Positions 53,601 to 61,160 of a stretch of 64,000 nucleotides of DNA are shown here, one piece after another (the stretch's first letter is position 1; the number at the start of each line of letters is the position of its first letter). The stretch covers positions 1 to 64,000 of the forward strand of contig CAUYUJ010009857.1 of assembly GCA_963575745.1 (NCBI GenBank), written 5' to 3'. Under the pieces are notes generated by a model. The model searched no databases. It was not told the DNA's origin and worked only from the letters and a program-made list of their open reading frames with translations. Source of the stretch: Prorocentrum cordatum (Eukaryota; Sar; Dinophyceae; Prorocentrales; Prorocentraceae). The position numbers and the translations under genes are program-made.

Positions 53601-53676
53601 CCCGAGCCGCAGAAAGTGACAACTTGGCTTGGCCAGCTGGATGTCCACATACTGCAGGTGAAACGTCATTGCTCAC
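50623..53676 (-). CDS. LINE ORF2: AP-type endonuclease plus reverse transcriptase
   Basis: 1017 codons as drawn. Endonuclease: NIASWNIEGH near residues 38-46, CLQETW near 68-73, SAYAPHSG and LGDMNAKLYG, as in APE-type LINE endonucleases. Reverse transcriptase: RHARVSMLFKKGDPAECENY and RPISISPIGYK, QFGFRSGRGTADAV, FLALDWAKAFDSV, GICQGCPLSPFLF, ELVYADDTLLIDSD (the YADD core), FNWGKLELMKV and YLGTSLASDG. The C-terminus has KRRRGRPRQSW, common in LINE ends; no RNase H seen. All key motifs are present. The drawn start is GTG; the first in-frame ATG is codon 59, after the first endonuclease motif. The frame continues upstream to the ORF1 stop UAG with no other stop. Confidence 0.95.
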   Translation of the reverse strand: MSNDVSPAVCGHPAGQAKLSLSAARGGRLRPATADEFNIASWNIEGHTDSKQIELESIMDKLHIKILCLQETWTSKSTTYVTDSGYLVVLSGGAGDPEDERAGVGFIVHPSFRHSVVGFCQATDRMASLKLRIPGGKAVIFSAYAPHSGYEFRRRFDFFTSLSEFVSTRSAHGPKLVLGDMNAKLYGQLDGESDAVGPYIFKHPHQTCKEDANRHLMVEMCENLNMCVANTFFDVPDHNLVTNYNVGTPAGLQIGSSTHSQIDFVLCERTFLRDITGVAARHDVPLSTHHFLLTACVRMSVEKTAPASQSPRLDVTALSDPLAACFFNVNMLNALEGFEDTAAGGEDVDLGWSRIVDGFHHAAERTLPFLPRRTTRPWTSAGTLGLIERRGSARRQGDTDEEKRLSKKIRASVARDKAAWIESVTESADWNQIRRLRKGPVRRQGRLRDVNKGIVETDQRAETLADYLERVQWAVRPTSVAPPVAARIADNDLPISMGDITVGEVKAAAAKLKRGRASGLDGVPPEFWKAAASDAGGLPSYLAKFYTDVWRQGKIPEAWRHARVSMLFKKGDPAECENYRPISISPIGYKLFATILLQRLKQAGAEDRIWRTQFGFRSGRGTADAVFLARRVLDDTWSTRDASRLFLALDWAKAFDSVSPDALAGSLRRFGCPEVFVDVVVSIYSERNFVVRDFGATSSIHQQRYGICQGCPLSPFLFTIVMTTLLTDAHALLQSRAGPIPENQFARELVYADDTLLIDSDPALVQELMRCIEECGGQCGLQFNWGKLELMKVRTEADILGRNEVPIPAKQSLTYLGTSLASDGRIGTELSRRIGAARSDFKVLARIWSHSTLSRRQKLRIFNACVVSKLTYVLFTACLNQAERRRLDGFQNYCLRRICRVSPSYISRVSNRAVLQISQQTPLSHSLARRQMLYMGHLARRPDEDPVRSSVFEPGGLVLKSLLGKRRRGRPRQSWGPMVLKNCLNVAGSHERLADYFRREGGAARRWEQAVKAWAAC

Positions 53677-53691
53677 GCACAGTTGGCGCCC

Positions 53692-54735
53692 CTACTTGCT
53701 GCCCTTGGCGGCAGCCTTCCCTTTCCCCTTCCCTTTCCCGAGGCCTTTGGACGGGATCTTGCCGAGCTTGGCGTTGAGGTTCGCGACCAAGTCCTGGAAG
53801 TTGGTGTAGCCGTCCTGCTTGAACCATTCCTCCCAGCCCGTGCCAAAGTCGGTCTCAAACTTGTTGCCCACGATCCTCCCGCTCACCGCCACATCGGCAC
53901 CAACCCACACCGTGCCCTCCGGGTCCGCCCAGACGCTCTCGGCCGTGAAGCCCCACTGCTTGAGAAGGTGTTTGACGCTAAACGCGAAAGACGTGAGGAT
54001 ACGCTTGGGGAGAACCATGTCCCTCTTTGCCCAAATATCGTTCCCGCCCTCCTTGAGAGAGGCCTGGCGGAGGAGTTTCACGGCAGTGTCCCTGTCAGCA
54101 CGGCTCCTGAATCGAACGAAGATGAGACCACGAAATTCCCCTTTAGAGTACACCTCTGCCGGCTGCGGCCCGTAGAGGTCCCACATGTTCGCCTCTATCC
54201 ACTTCTTCGCGTTCTCCGTGCTGCCGATCGTCTGAAGGCCACCGACCACCGCAGTGTACTCCTCGTATTGGTTCCCATTGCTCTTCTGCGTGTTGTCCAT
54301 CAGCTTGAGCTCCGAGATCTGGGCCTCCAGCATCTTCAACTGTTCTCGCACTTCTGCATCTGTCCGGGAACCCGCCGAACTGGTTTCCAAGTGCGTCAGG
54401 CGCGCGTCCATGTTCTCCATCTTGTTCTCTACCTCCGTCATCCTCTCCTCCATGGTCCCTCCGATCTCTGTCACTTTGCGCTCTAAGCCCTCCACCGCCT
54501 TCCGAAGTGGCTGCACCTCCTGCTTCAAAAGGTTCGCGATCTGCTGGAGCGTTGGCGGCTGCGCCGCTGCCTCCTCCGGAGTGCCCGGTGCCATTGGCGA
54601 AGATATCTGATGTACCTCTGGGCGCGGCGGGGACAAGTCGAGGTCGTCATCCATCTCGTGGAGGGGGCTAAACAAGCGGCGACGAACGTCTCGGGTGAGA
54701 GTTTCGGCAACTGGTGTTCCTGGCCCACGCGTCAT
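53692..54735 (-). CDS. LINE ORF1: coiled coil plus RRM-like nucleic-acid binding protein
   Basis: ATG at 54735 (MTRGPGTPVAETLTRDVRRR) is the first start after the leader relics and a 96-base 5' UTR. 347 codons. Predicted coiled coil about residues 60-135 (LLKQEVQPLRKAVEGLERKV, MEERMTEVENKMENMDARL, EQLKMLEAQISELKLMD). Then a region like the RRM of LINE-1 ORF1p (KGEFRGLIFVRFRSRADRDT and AVKLLRQASLKEGG). Tail LGKGKGKGKAAAKGSK, a basic GKG end typical of dinoflagellates. A longer frame upstream only reads through the leader relics and the satellite. Ends in UAG (53694-53692), in the same frame as ORF2. Role by family knowledge: coats LINE RNA and helps target-primed reverse transcription. Confidence 0.85.
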   Translation of the reverse strand: MTRGPGTPVAETLTRDVRRRLFSPLHEMDDDLDLSPPRPEVHQISSPMAPGTPEEAAAQPPTLQQIANLLKQEVQPLRKAVEGLERKVTEIGGTMEERMTEVENKMENMDARLTHLETSSAGSRTDAEVREQLKMLEAQISELKLMDNTQKSNGNQYEEYTAVVGGLQTIGSTENAKKWIEANMWDLYGPQPAEVYSKGEFRGLIFVRFRSRADRDTAVKLLRQASLKEGGNDIWAKRDMVLPKRILTSFAFSVKHLLKQWGFTAESVWADPEGTVWVGADVAVSGRIVGNKFETDFGTGWEEWFKQDGYTNFQDLVANLNAKLGKIPSKGLGKGKGKGKAAAKGSK

Positions 54736-54831
54736 CGGAAGGTACGGGTATGGGAATGGAAAATGGGAAATGTTGGAATAGGAAGAATTGGAGAGTAATT
54801 GGAATGGAAAATGGGAAATGTTGGACTTGCC

Positions 54832-54861
54832 CTTGAGCCAAAATGGCTTGAGCCAAAATGG
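54832..54861 (-). other. Two abutting spliced-leader relics at the LINE 5' end
   Basis: The minus strand reads CCATTTTGGCTCAAG at 54861-54847 and again at 54846-54832, followed by GGCAAGTCC. Each is the exact 3' 15 bases of the dinoflagellate leader. The leader contains its own AG (CCGTAG|CCATT), so re-splicing of a retroposed copy yields this stacked pattern. Confidence 0.93.
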
Positions 54862-55015
54862 GTGCGATGGGCGAATGCGAGCGCTGGCATCTGGGCCTTC
54901 GGTGGAGCTCTTGATGGGGCCACGAAGCGCGTGAGGGTTGTGCCAAGATGGTTGCATTGGGCGCAGGCGGGCGCTGGCTTTTGGGCCTTCGGTGGAGCTC
55001 CCTATTGGGCCACGA
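54862..55015. repeat. About 90-bp array, right of the LINE
   Basis: Two units (GGTGGAGCTCTTGATGGGGC near 54902 and GGTGGAGCTCCCTATTGGGC near 54992), same strand as 49966-50545. Confidence 0.9.
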
Positions 55016-55019
55016 AGAA

Positions 55020-55740
55020 TATGGACATGCGAAGGGCAGACGCAGGGATGGGAGGAGGGAGGAAGCGGGAGGAAGGAGGCGGGAGGAGAACGCGGGGCGT
55101 CGTCTCTTCAAAACGAGGGCCCAAGACGGAGGAGGAGGGGGAGGAGCAGGAGGAGGAGGAGAAGGAAGAGGAGGAGGAGGAGGAGGAGGAGGAGGAGGAG
55201 GAGGGAGCGGGAGGAGTGAGGAGGCAGCGGGAGGAGTGAGGGCGGGGGGCGCTGCTTCATCAAAACGAAGACCCAGCGCCACAGGATGCTTGGGGCAGAT
55301 CGAGGATGGAGAGGGGGGGGCGGCCCACAGGCAAGTGCACGCCGCCGCGGGGCCGGTGCAGGTCCACAGGTGTTGGGACGGGTGCTGGTGCGCATGGCCT
55401 CTCAGCCTGGGGCCAGGAGCCGGCATGGCATCGCACAACGCCTGGGCCCATGGTGCTCTCCTGTGAGGCCCGGGGGGGGGGGGGGGCAGGAGGGGCGAGG
55501 CGCGCGGCAGAGAGGGCACATGGAAGCGGGGGTGGGAGGAGGGACGGGGGGCCGGCGAGGAAGAGGATGAGGGTGAGGAGGATGAGGATGAGGAGGAGCG
55601 GGGGGATCAGAAAGACGAGGATGCGGATGAGGATGAAGGGATTGGCGAACAAAAGCACGAAGATGAGCAAGAGCGTGGGGGGGGTGACAATGAGGGTGGG
55701 GGATGAGAAAGAGGGGTAGGGTTTGAGGTGCGGGTTCGAG
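55020..55740. other. GGA repeat and C/G-rich sequence, exon choice unclear
   Basis: GGA repeat at 55130-55205 and GAGGATGAGG at 55560-55640. The phrase CTTC.TCAAAACGA..CCCA is duplicated (about 55105 and 55255). 55290-55460 is open in several frames on both strands; I call no gene. Confidence 0.4.
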
Positions 55741-55746
55741 AGCAGA

Positions 55747-55882
55747 ATTGGCAGAGAGTGTGCCTAGGAGGATGCTGCCAAGATGGGCGGAAGCGTGCTT
55801 GCAGATGTCTGACGTCGCGCAGCCTTGCCCATGCAAAGCCCACCACCATGAAGGTCCGGTGCGCGGGTTCGTGCAGACCTAG
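55747..55882 (+). CDS. Likely terminal exon (AEACLQMSDVAQPCPCKAHH)
   Basis: The frame reads AESVPRRMLPRWAEACLQMS, DVAQPCPCKAHHHEGPVRGF, VQT and stops at 55882. Acceptor GAGAGCAG or ATTGGCAG. The CPCKAHHH segment could bind metal (inference). The minus strand (TFMVVGFAWARLRDVRHLQA) is also open. Confidence 0.42.
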
Positions 55883-55911
55883 AAAAAGACCCGCCATCCT
55901 CGTGTCTATTT

Positions 55912-56092
55912 GAGCGGGCGAAGAAGGGTATAAAATAAACATTTCGCTGTCGGGGGCGCCTGTCCCTGGGCGGCTGGAAAGTTTATACCTCTACGGTGCC
56001 ACCGTAAGGGAATAATTTTTCCATCCGCCCAGGGACAGGCGCCCCCGACAGCGAAAAGTTTATTTTATACCGCTCTTCGCCCGTTAACTATT
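55912..56092. mobile_element. Foldback element with about 75-base arms
   Basis: Left arm GGGCGAAGAAGGGTATAAAATAAAC..TTCGCTGTCGGGGGCGCC, then TGTCCCTGGGCGG..TGGAAA. The right arm is its reverse complement, ending TTTATTTTATACCGCTCTTCGCCC. A short centre (TATACCTCTACGGTGCCACC) separates them. No protein inside, so it looks like a MITE-like non-autonomous element. Confidence 0.85.
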
Positions 56093-56099
56093 GGGGGCC

Positions 56100-57294
56100 C
56101 TGTGCGGCCTCCTGTGCGCACGCGTGCGCGTGCGCAGGTGAGTCTTCTGCCGCCGTCGAGCCTGGCGCAGCGCTGCGTCCTCCGCCGCCCTATCGCCACA
56201 CGCCGCCTCCGCCCCCGAAGCCTCGCGTGCCACCCTGCAGCCCAGGACGGCGCCGCGCGCTCATCGGAGGCCGCCGGCGACGCCTCCGCGCGGGGGCCCG
56301 AGGACGTGGAGTGCCCCGGGCCGCACCGGGGCCCGGTGACGCTGTGGTACAGCCAGCCCGAGGCGGCCCAGGTGTTGGACGCCCGAAATGGGCACGGACA
56401 GAACGGGTACAGTGCCCAACAGCAGTTCCCGTTCATCCTGAACAGGGCTCGCGGTCGGTGTCGCCGTGGCCTGTGTCCATTCGAGACAGGAGGCCGCCTG
56501 CCCAACAGCGGCAGCTGGTGGTTTGGGGCAACATTTGTTGTTGGGCATTGTACCCATTCTTTCCGTACCCATTTGAAATGGGTACGGAAAGAATGGGTAC
56601 AATGCCCAACATTCGGGACGCCCGAAATTCGGGCGTCCAAACAGGTGGGCTGTTTGGACGCCCGAATTGGACGCCCGAAATTCGGGCGTCCAAACAGGTG
56701 GGCTCGCGGGGCACTGCCGACTCCCTCGAGGGCCAGGAGCCCGGCGCTCTCGCTCCCGTGGGGGGGGGGGGGGGCTTCCGTGCCGCTCTGACGCTCTGCC
56801 GCGGTCTCGTAAGTCGGGCCTGTCCCTCTGCAGGAGGAAGATCCAAAACTGGTCAAACAACAATAGTCTGGGGACGATTTGTGTAAATATTCTGTTCACC
56901 ATTCTGGAACATGTTCTTTGACTGTTCTTAACTCTTCGTCCAAATTCCCCCCCTGTAGGAGGACAGGCCCGACTTAACCGTTGTCAGGCGATCGCAAACA
57001 TGGATCAATGGGGCGTGGATTAGCGACGGGTCCCGTTTCCATGGGCAATCGCGGATTCCCGCCGCCGAACGAGGCAGCGCCGGCCGCTTTTGGGGGAGGG
57101 CACCTCCCCCGATGCATGGATTTGGCGACCGCGCGCCACATCCATGAATCGCTGATCCACGTTTGCGCGCCCCCGACGTTGGGCGCCTGTCAGCGTGTGT
57201 TACTCCTTCGCAGTTGTTCGGAGACCGGGTGCTTTTGCAGGACGGCAACGTCACGCTGATCGGTTCCCAGCGGTGGCGTAATGATCATGTGTAG
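56100..57294 (+). CDS. Multi-exon gene carrying palindromes and a TIR element in its introns
   Basis: Exon a ends at 56138 with donor CGCAG|GTGAGT. Exon b: about 56242-56368 (acceptor CACCCTGCAG; DGAARSSEAAGDASARGPED, CPGPHRGPVTLWYSQPEAAQ), donor CCCAG|GTGTTGG. Exon c: about 56737-56808 (acceptor GGGCCAG; EPGALAPVGGGGGFRAALTL, CRGLVS), donor CTC|GTAAGT supplied by the TIR element. The last exon is 57214-57294 (acceptor CTCCTTCGCAG; LFGDRVLLQDGNVTLIGSQR, WRNDHV, stop). Between c and the last exon the element also offers CCCTGTAG followed by a frame DRPDLTVVRRSQTWINGAWI, which would add an exon but ends in a stop. Function unknown; the last exon has a beta-strand look. Confidence 0.55.
56370..56712. 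repeat. Nested perfect palindromes inside an intron
   Basis: 56540-56610 is a perfect 71-base palindrome: arms GTTGGGCATTGTACCCATTC..CCCATTT around a single G. 56617-56712 has GGACGCCCGAA-A-TTCGGGCGTCC twice plus CAAACAGGTGGGC twice. A diverged single arm (AAATGGGCACGG..GTGCCCAACA) lies at 56386-56421. Confidence 0.93.
56810..56976 (+). mobile_element. Short TIR element, family 1 copy A (167 bp)
   Basis: Ends TAAGTCGGGCCTGTCC and GGACAGGCCCGACTTA. Internal ATAGTCTGGGGA. TA at both outer ends. Its first bases make GTAAGT with the preceding G, and CCCCCTGTAG lies near its right end. Confidence 0.85.
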
Positions 57295-57557
57295 TGCTGT
57301 TGCTCCCCCATTCTCAACGGGGGCGCCTCCGAAACGGCGGGCGGAAAAGAGAGGTGCCTGTGAGGGAATCCTGAAAACCTCGCGCGGCGCGCAAAGTTGC
57401 ATGACGCTCGCGCGGCGATGCTCCGAGACGTGAGTTCCATGTACGTAGACACGACGTGGGACCGACGTAAATCCGACGTAAACCGATGTAAACCTGGCGT
57501 ACGGTCGGGACTTCTTGCATCGAGTTACGTCGGGCCTGTCCTTCTACAGGGGGAATA
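57204..57557 (-). CDS. Possible minus-strand exon bordered by element B
   Basis: After CCCCTGTAG inside element B (minus), the frame reads KDRPDVTRCKKSRPYARFTS and later FGGAPVENGGATALHMIITP, open for 118 codons to a stop near 57204. It overlaps the plus-strand terminal exon (57214-57294), so at most one may be real there; a repeat CGACGTAAA (57455-57500) also helps keep it open. Confidence 0.3.
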
Positions 57558-57679
57558 TTAAAAAACAAAATCAAAAAATAGTCTGGGGATGACTTGTGGA
57601 TCATTTTTTGACCACTTTGGGAGGTATTTTCATGTTTCGCCCAACATCCACCTTTGTAGGGGTGGACGCGCCCGACCTA
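57526..57679 (+). mobile_element. Short TIR element, family 1 copy B (154 bp)
   Basis: Ends TACGTCGGGCCTGTCC and GGACGCGCCCGACCTA. Internal ATAGTCTGGGGA and CACCTTTGTAG. TA at both ends. Confidence 0.85.
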
Positions 57680-58186
57680 GGCAGAGCGTTCCTCTTCGCC
57701 GGTTCTGGCCCACCGCGCCCCGGCGCGACGCGACTCACCAAATTGCCCCCTTGCGAGGGCGACGCGCACGTTCGAGAGGACAGCTGGCCTTTTCGGCGGC
57801 CGACGCACGGGCGGCGCGCGGGCGACGAATGCGCGATGCACCTCTTGTCGCGAAGGGGGGTGGGGGTCAGCACGCCGGTCGTCTTACTGGGCTTGAACAC
57901 ACGCCCCAGTCCTCGAGAGCCGCCACGTCCCCGGCCCTTCCCGAGCCGCCTCCCGCCCCGCGGAGCGCGGGGCGACGCGCCAGCCGCAGCGCGGGGCAGA
58001 GCGCGCGTCGCCGGGGCCGCCGCCGCGGCGCGCCAGGCAGAAGTGCTCGGCCGCAGGGCCGACGTCAAACTTCTGCGCGAGTCCGAGGGGGATCCGAAAT
58101 GCCGTCCGACGCGAGCCCAGCGCAAGTCCTGCGTGGGTGCGACGGTCGGTGGTCCTCGGGACGTGTGCTGGCCCAATGTTTGTTGA
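57660..58186. CDS. Coding likely but strand uncertain
   Basis: Plus, after TTTGTAG: GVDAPDLGRAFLFAGSGPPR then CMHL-type sequence, open to 58186. Minus: AGRGGTGSTNIGPAHVPRTT and FRIPLGLAQKFDVGPAAEHF, CLARRGGG, open 58210-57884. The minus frame looks better in 58050-58200. GC is very high, so frame length is weak evidence. Confidence 0.3.
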
Positions 58187-58405
58187 CCCCGTGCCGCCTC
58201 TGCCGGCCACCGTTGCGCCACCTGCGGAGCTCTAATATTTTTCCCCCCATTTTTGATCTTAGTCCCGCTCGCCATCATGATCTCAGATCGCTCGGGTGGA
58301 TACTAGTATCAAAAAGCACTCGGCGGGATCGGGTGTTGAGTGTCATCTTGGCAGGTGCTGTCGGTCTTCTTGACTTAACTCGAGCTGTCGTGCTGAAGGG
58401 CCTCG

Positions 58406-58680
58406 GTGGATCAGCACATGTCGGCGCCAGCACACGTTCCCAGGACCACCGGGACGCCAACGGGGTCCCAGGTGGCCGCGCGAGGCCTCGATGGCGGGGC
58501 AGTCGTCGCTGCGCGTCTCGGCGCCGACGGGCGTGGCAGAGAGAGGGCGCGCGGCGAGCCGGTACGGGATGCCCGCGTGCCAACATCCGTGGAGCGCGCG
58601 GCGCAGGTCACCCTGCTCCCGCGCGCGGCAGCGCGCGCAAGGGGAGAGATCACGAGGGGGGAGGAGGGAGGGGGGATGAG
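58406..58680 (+). CDS. Possible exon (MSAPAHVPRTTGTPTGSQVA)
   Basis: The plus frame has MSAPAHVPRTTGTPTGSQVA, ARLGADGRGRERARGEPVRD, VERAAQVTLLPRAAARARGE. The PAHVPRTT core matches the minus frame at about 58165-58145, so this is an inverted, diverged duplicate. Ends in GGA repeat. Confidence 0.35.
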
Positions 58681-58800
58681 GGAGGAGGGAGGAGGGGGGA
58701 GGAGGGAGGAGGGAGGAGAGAGGTCAGGAGGGGGGAGGAGGGAGGCGGAGGGGGACGGGGAGGAGGAGGAGGCGGAGGAGGCGGAGGAGGAGGATGGATC
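58660..58800. repeat. GGGAGGA tract
   Basis: GGGAGGAGGGAGG purine repeat. Confidence 0.9.
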
Positions 58801-58839
58801 AGGAGGGTGGCAGGGTGAGGATGATGCTGCTGCTGCGGC

Positions 58840-58850
58840 TGATGGTGATT

Positions 58851-58899
<49 letters not shown>

Positions 58900-59715
58900 C
58901 GACGATGATGATGAGGATGAGGATGAGGATGAGGATGAGGATGATTATGAGGATGATTCATTATGCTGATGATGATGATGATGACGATGATGAGTAGTGG
59001 GAGGAGGAGGAGGAGGAGGAGGGCGATAATGGTGGTGATGGTGATGGTGGTGGTGGTGGCGACGATGATGATGATGATGCTGGTGATGATGATGATGATG
59101 ATGGTCTTGGTGGTTATGACGGTGATGCTGATGATGATGAAGGTTATGGTGATGAATCGTGATGATGATGAGGTGTTCATGGTGATGATGATGGTGATTC
59201 TCATTATGTCGCTGATGATGATGGCGAGGATGATGCTGATGGTGATTTTGATGGCGATGCTGGCGGTGATGATGATGGTAATGATGCTGGTGCTGATGCT
59301 GATGATGGTGGTGGTGAGGACGAAGTCGACGATGATGAATATAGTTGATGATGGCTATGTTGTTGATGATGGTAAGTATGATGACGATGCGCATGATGAT
59401 GCTGCTGATAATTTATGATAATGTTGATCAATGTGATGAGTATGCTGATGATGGTGAGAATGGTGATTTAAATAATGATATTGATGGTGGTGGTGATGAT
59501 GAAAATGATGATGCTGATGATGATGATGATGATGATGATGGTGATGGTGATGATGATTATGATGATGCTGATGATGATTATGATGATGATGATGTTGGTG
59601 ATGGTGATGGTGATGGTGATGGTGGTGGTGGTGATGGTGATGATGATGGTCTTGGTGGTGATGATGATGAAAGTGATACTTATGCAGATGTTGATGCCGA
59701 TGCTGATGCTGGGAA
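58840..59715. repeat. GAT trinucleotide array, about 0.9 kb
   Basis: GATGATGATG with GGTGGTGATGGTG variants, interrupted by a GGAGG island at 58995-59025. Resembles 43395-44215 but without the GTGTCCC punctuation. A 200-base phrase (TGGTCTTGGTGGT.ATGA, near 59103 and 59650) is repeated. Confidence 0.95.
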
Positions 59716-59946
59716 TACGCCCCGCATATATCATCCAGTGTCGAAGGTTTACAGGCCCAAACCCCCCAGATGGGATGGACCCGAGGGTGCACAGGTCCCC
59801 CCCCCTTTTAGGATGGGGGCAGAGGACGACGACGACGACGACGTCACGCCCACACTGCCACGACCACAACGGGGTGGGGGGGGCCCGAAAGCATCAGCAT
59901 GAGAGTGGGGGGCCTGGAGCCTTGGACCATAGGCGTCCCCACTTAC
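59716..59946. other. Spacer after the GAT array
   Basis: Mixed sequence with a GAC repeat (59825-59842) and poly-C/G runs. No exon called. Confidence 0.4.
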
Positions 59947-60930
59947 GTTAGTAAGTCGGCCAGTGGGACTCAAAGGCCACGCCAGTGGGGATGTGGATCG
60001 GCCAAAGTATGCCCAGACAACGGCTACGTCGTCAAGTGAGCGCAGCCACTCGTCCAGGGGATGGAGGATGAGGAGGAGGAGGAGGAGGAGGAGCAGGAGG
60101 GCAGGGGCAGGAGGGTGATGGATACGTTGTGGTGGCGAGGAGGCCCCGGCCACGGCATCTTATTTCCTAAGATTGGAAAGCCGTTCTCCAGCACGCGCGC
60201 GCGATGAGCATGGCGACCAGCCAGCGACGGCCAGCGTGGTCTTTGCTATCCTCCTCCCTCCCTCCATTTCTCTGTCATCGGCTCCCTTTGTCCTACTCCT
60301 CTGCTGCCCTCTGCTCCATCATCTGTGGCGACATCCCCTTGCAATTCTGCTGCGCTGTAGCTCTTGATTATAGCCGACGACGCCTCTCGCCAATTGGCGG
60401 GTCTGCCTGTGGCGGCTGTTTGTGGCGTGATGACGGCACTCTCGAGCCCGTTCGGCGTGCAGGGCAGCGGTGGTTTGCGACCGTAGCACCGGACAAAGGG
60501 CAAATATTGGTACATTAAATCAACTTGCCGCAAACTCGGATTCAAAGGTGAAGCAAAGTTAGACTCTCACCGCTCCCTCTGCACTTCCCGGTGCGCGCGT
60601 GCGCCCTGCAGCATGTCCGGCGCCATCTGGGGGTCGAGAGTGGGACCGGTTGTCCAACCCGCCCGCGCCCATTTTTCATCATTGGCGGTGGCGCACTGCT
60701 TGCCCGGAACTTTCTGGTCCGCAGCCGGGGCGGTCGCACAGCGCGTTCGGATAGTTGCGCCGGACCTGTGGGCACTCGATGGGTCGGGGGTGGACAAACC
60801 TCCTACCCTGACACGTCGATTAAGGAATTGGCCGTTTTTGGTTCGCGAGGGGGCGTCGCGGCCGTCATTTTTGCGGGTCCGGGTCCGTCGATTTCGGTCC
60901 CAGGCCGTTTTCACTAAGGGGAGGTCTACT
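59947..60930 (-). CDS. Three-exon minus gene segment, unknown product
   Basis: Exon a: from within about 60930 to 60575 (best part VPGKQCATANDEKWARAGWT, TGPTLDPQMAPDMLQGARAH), donor GCG|GTGAGA. Exon b: about 60525-60300 (LRQVDLMYQYLPFVRCYGRK, GLESAVITPQTAATGRPANW, SSAIIKSYSAAELQGDVATD). Exon c: about 60065-59947 (LDEWLRSLDDVAVVWAYFGR, STSPLAWPLSPTGRLTN), donor AAC|GTAAGT. The stretch between a and b is short (36-50 nt) and might be read through. A GGA/TCC intron separates b and c. No family recognised. Confidence 0.52.
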
Positions 60931-60977
60931 AAAGGGAGGTTTGTCCACCGCCGAATGGGGATCAGGGGGAGAGGGGG

Positions 60978-61160
60978 CGACTAGACGTAAGAGTGGCCTT
61001 TCGCCGGAGTGACCTTTGGTGCGGGCCCACGGGGTTCCCCTCCGATCGCCAAACGCGATGCGGCAGTAGCGTCTTGCGCATTTGTGTGTTGTCCCCCCCC
61101 CCCCCAAAGCCGCGCACCAGAGGTCACTCCTACCCAGGGTCGCTCCTGCGTGTAGTCGAA
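60978..61160 (+). mobile_element. Short TIR element, family 2 copy E
   Basis: Left end CGACTAGACGTAAGAGTGGC, then GGAGTGACCTTTGGTGCGGG. Right end CGCACCAGAGGTCACTCC, then GGTCGCTCCTGCGTGTAGTCG. Each arm holds two GAGTGACC-like halves. A long C run (61088-61103) lies inside. Confidence 0.75.

Larger units (their letters stand above)
50546..54861 (-). mobile_element. Complete LINE (non-LTR) retrotransposon, 4.3 kb
   Basis: Order on the minus strand: two spliced-leader relics (54861-54832), 5' UTR with repeated CCATTTTCCATTCC phrases, ORF1 (54735-53692), ORF2 (to 50623), a 3' UTR of about 60 bases, and a CTGTT tail of three to four units (50560-50546). A short tandem tail in place of poly(A) is known in several LINE clades. 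Both flanks are the same 90-bp satellite. The left flank ends at GTGAGG and the right resumes at ATGGGTGCGATGGGCG, so about ten bases of the unit are missing and no target-site duplication is seen. Intact frames suggest recent insertion. Confidence 0.92.
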
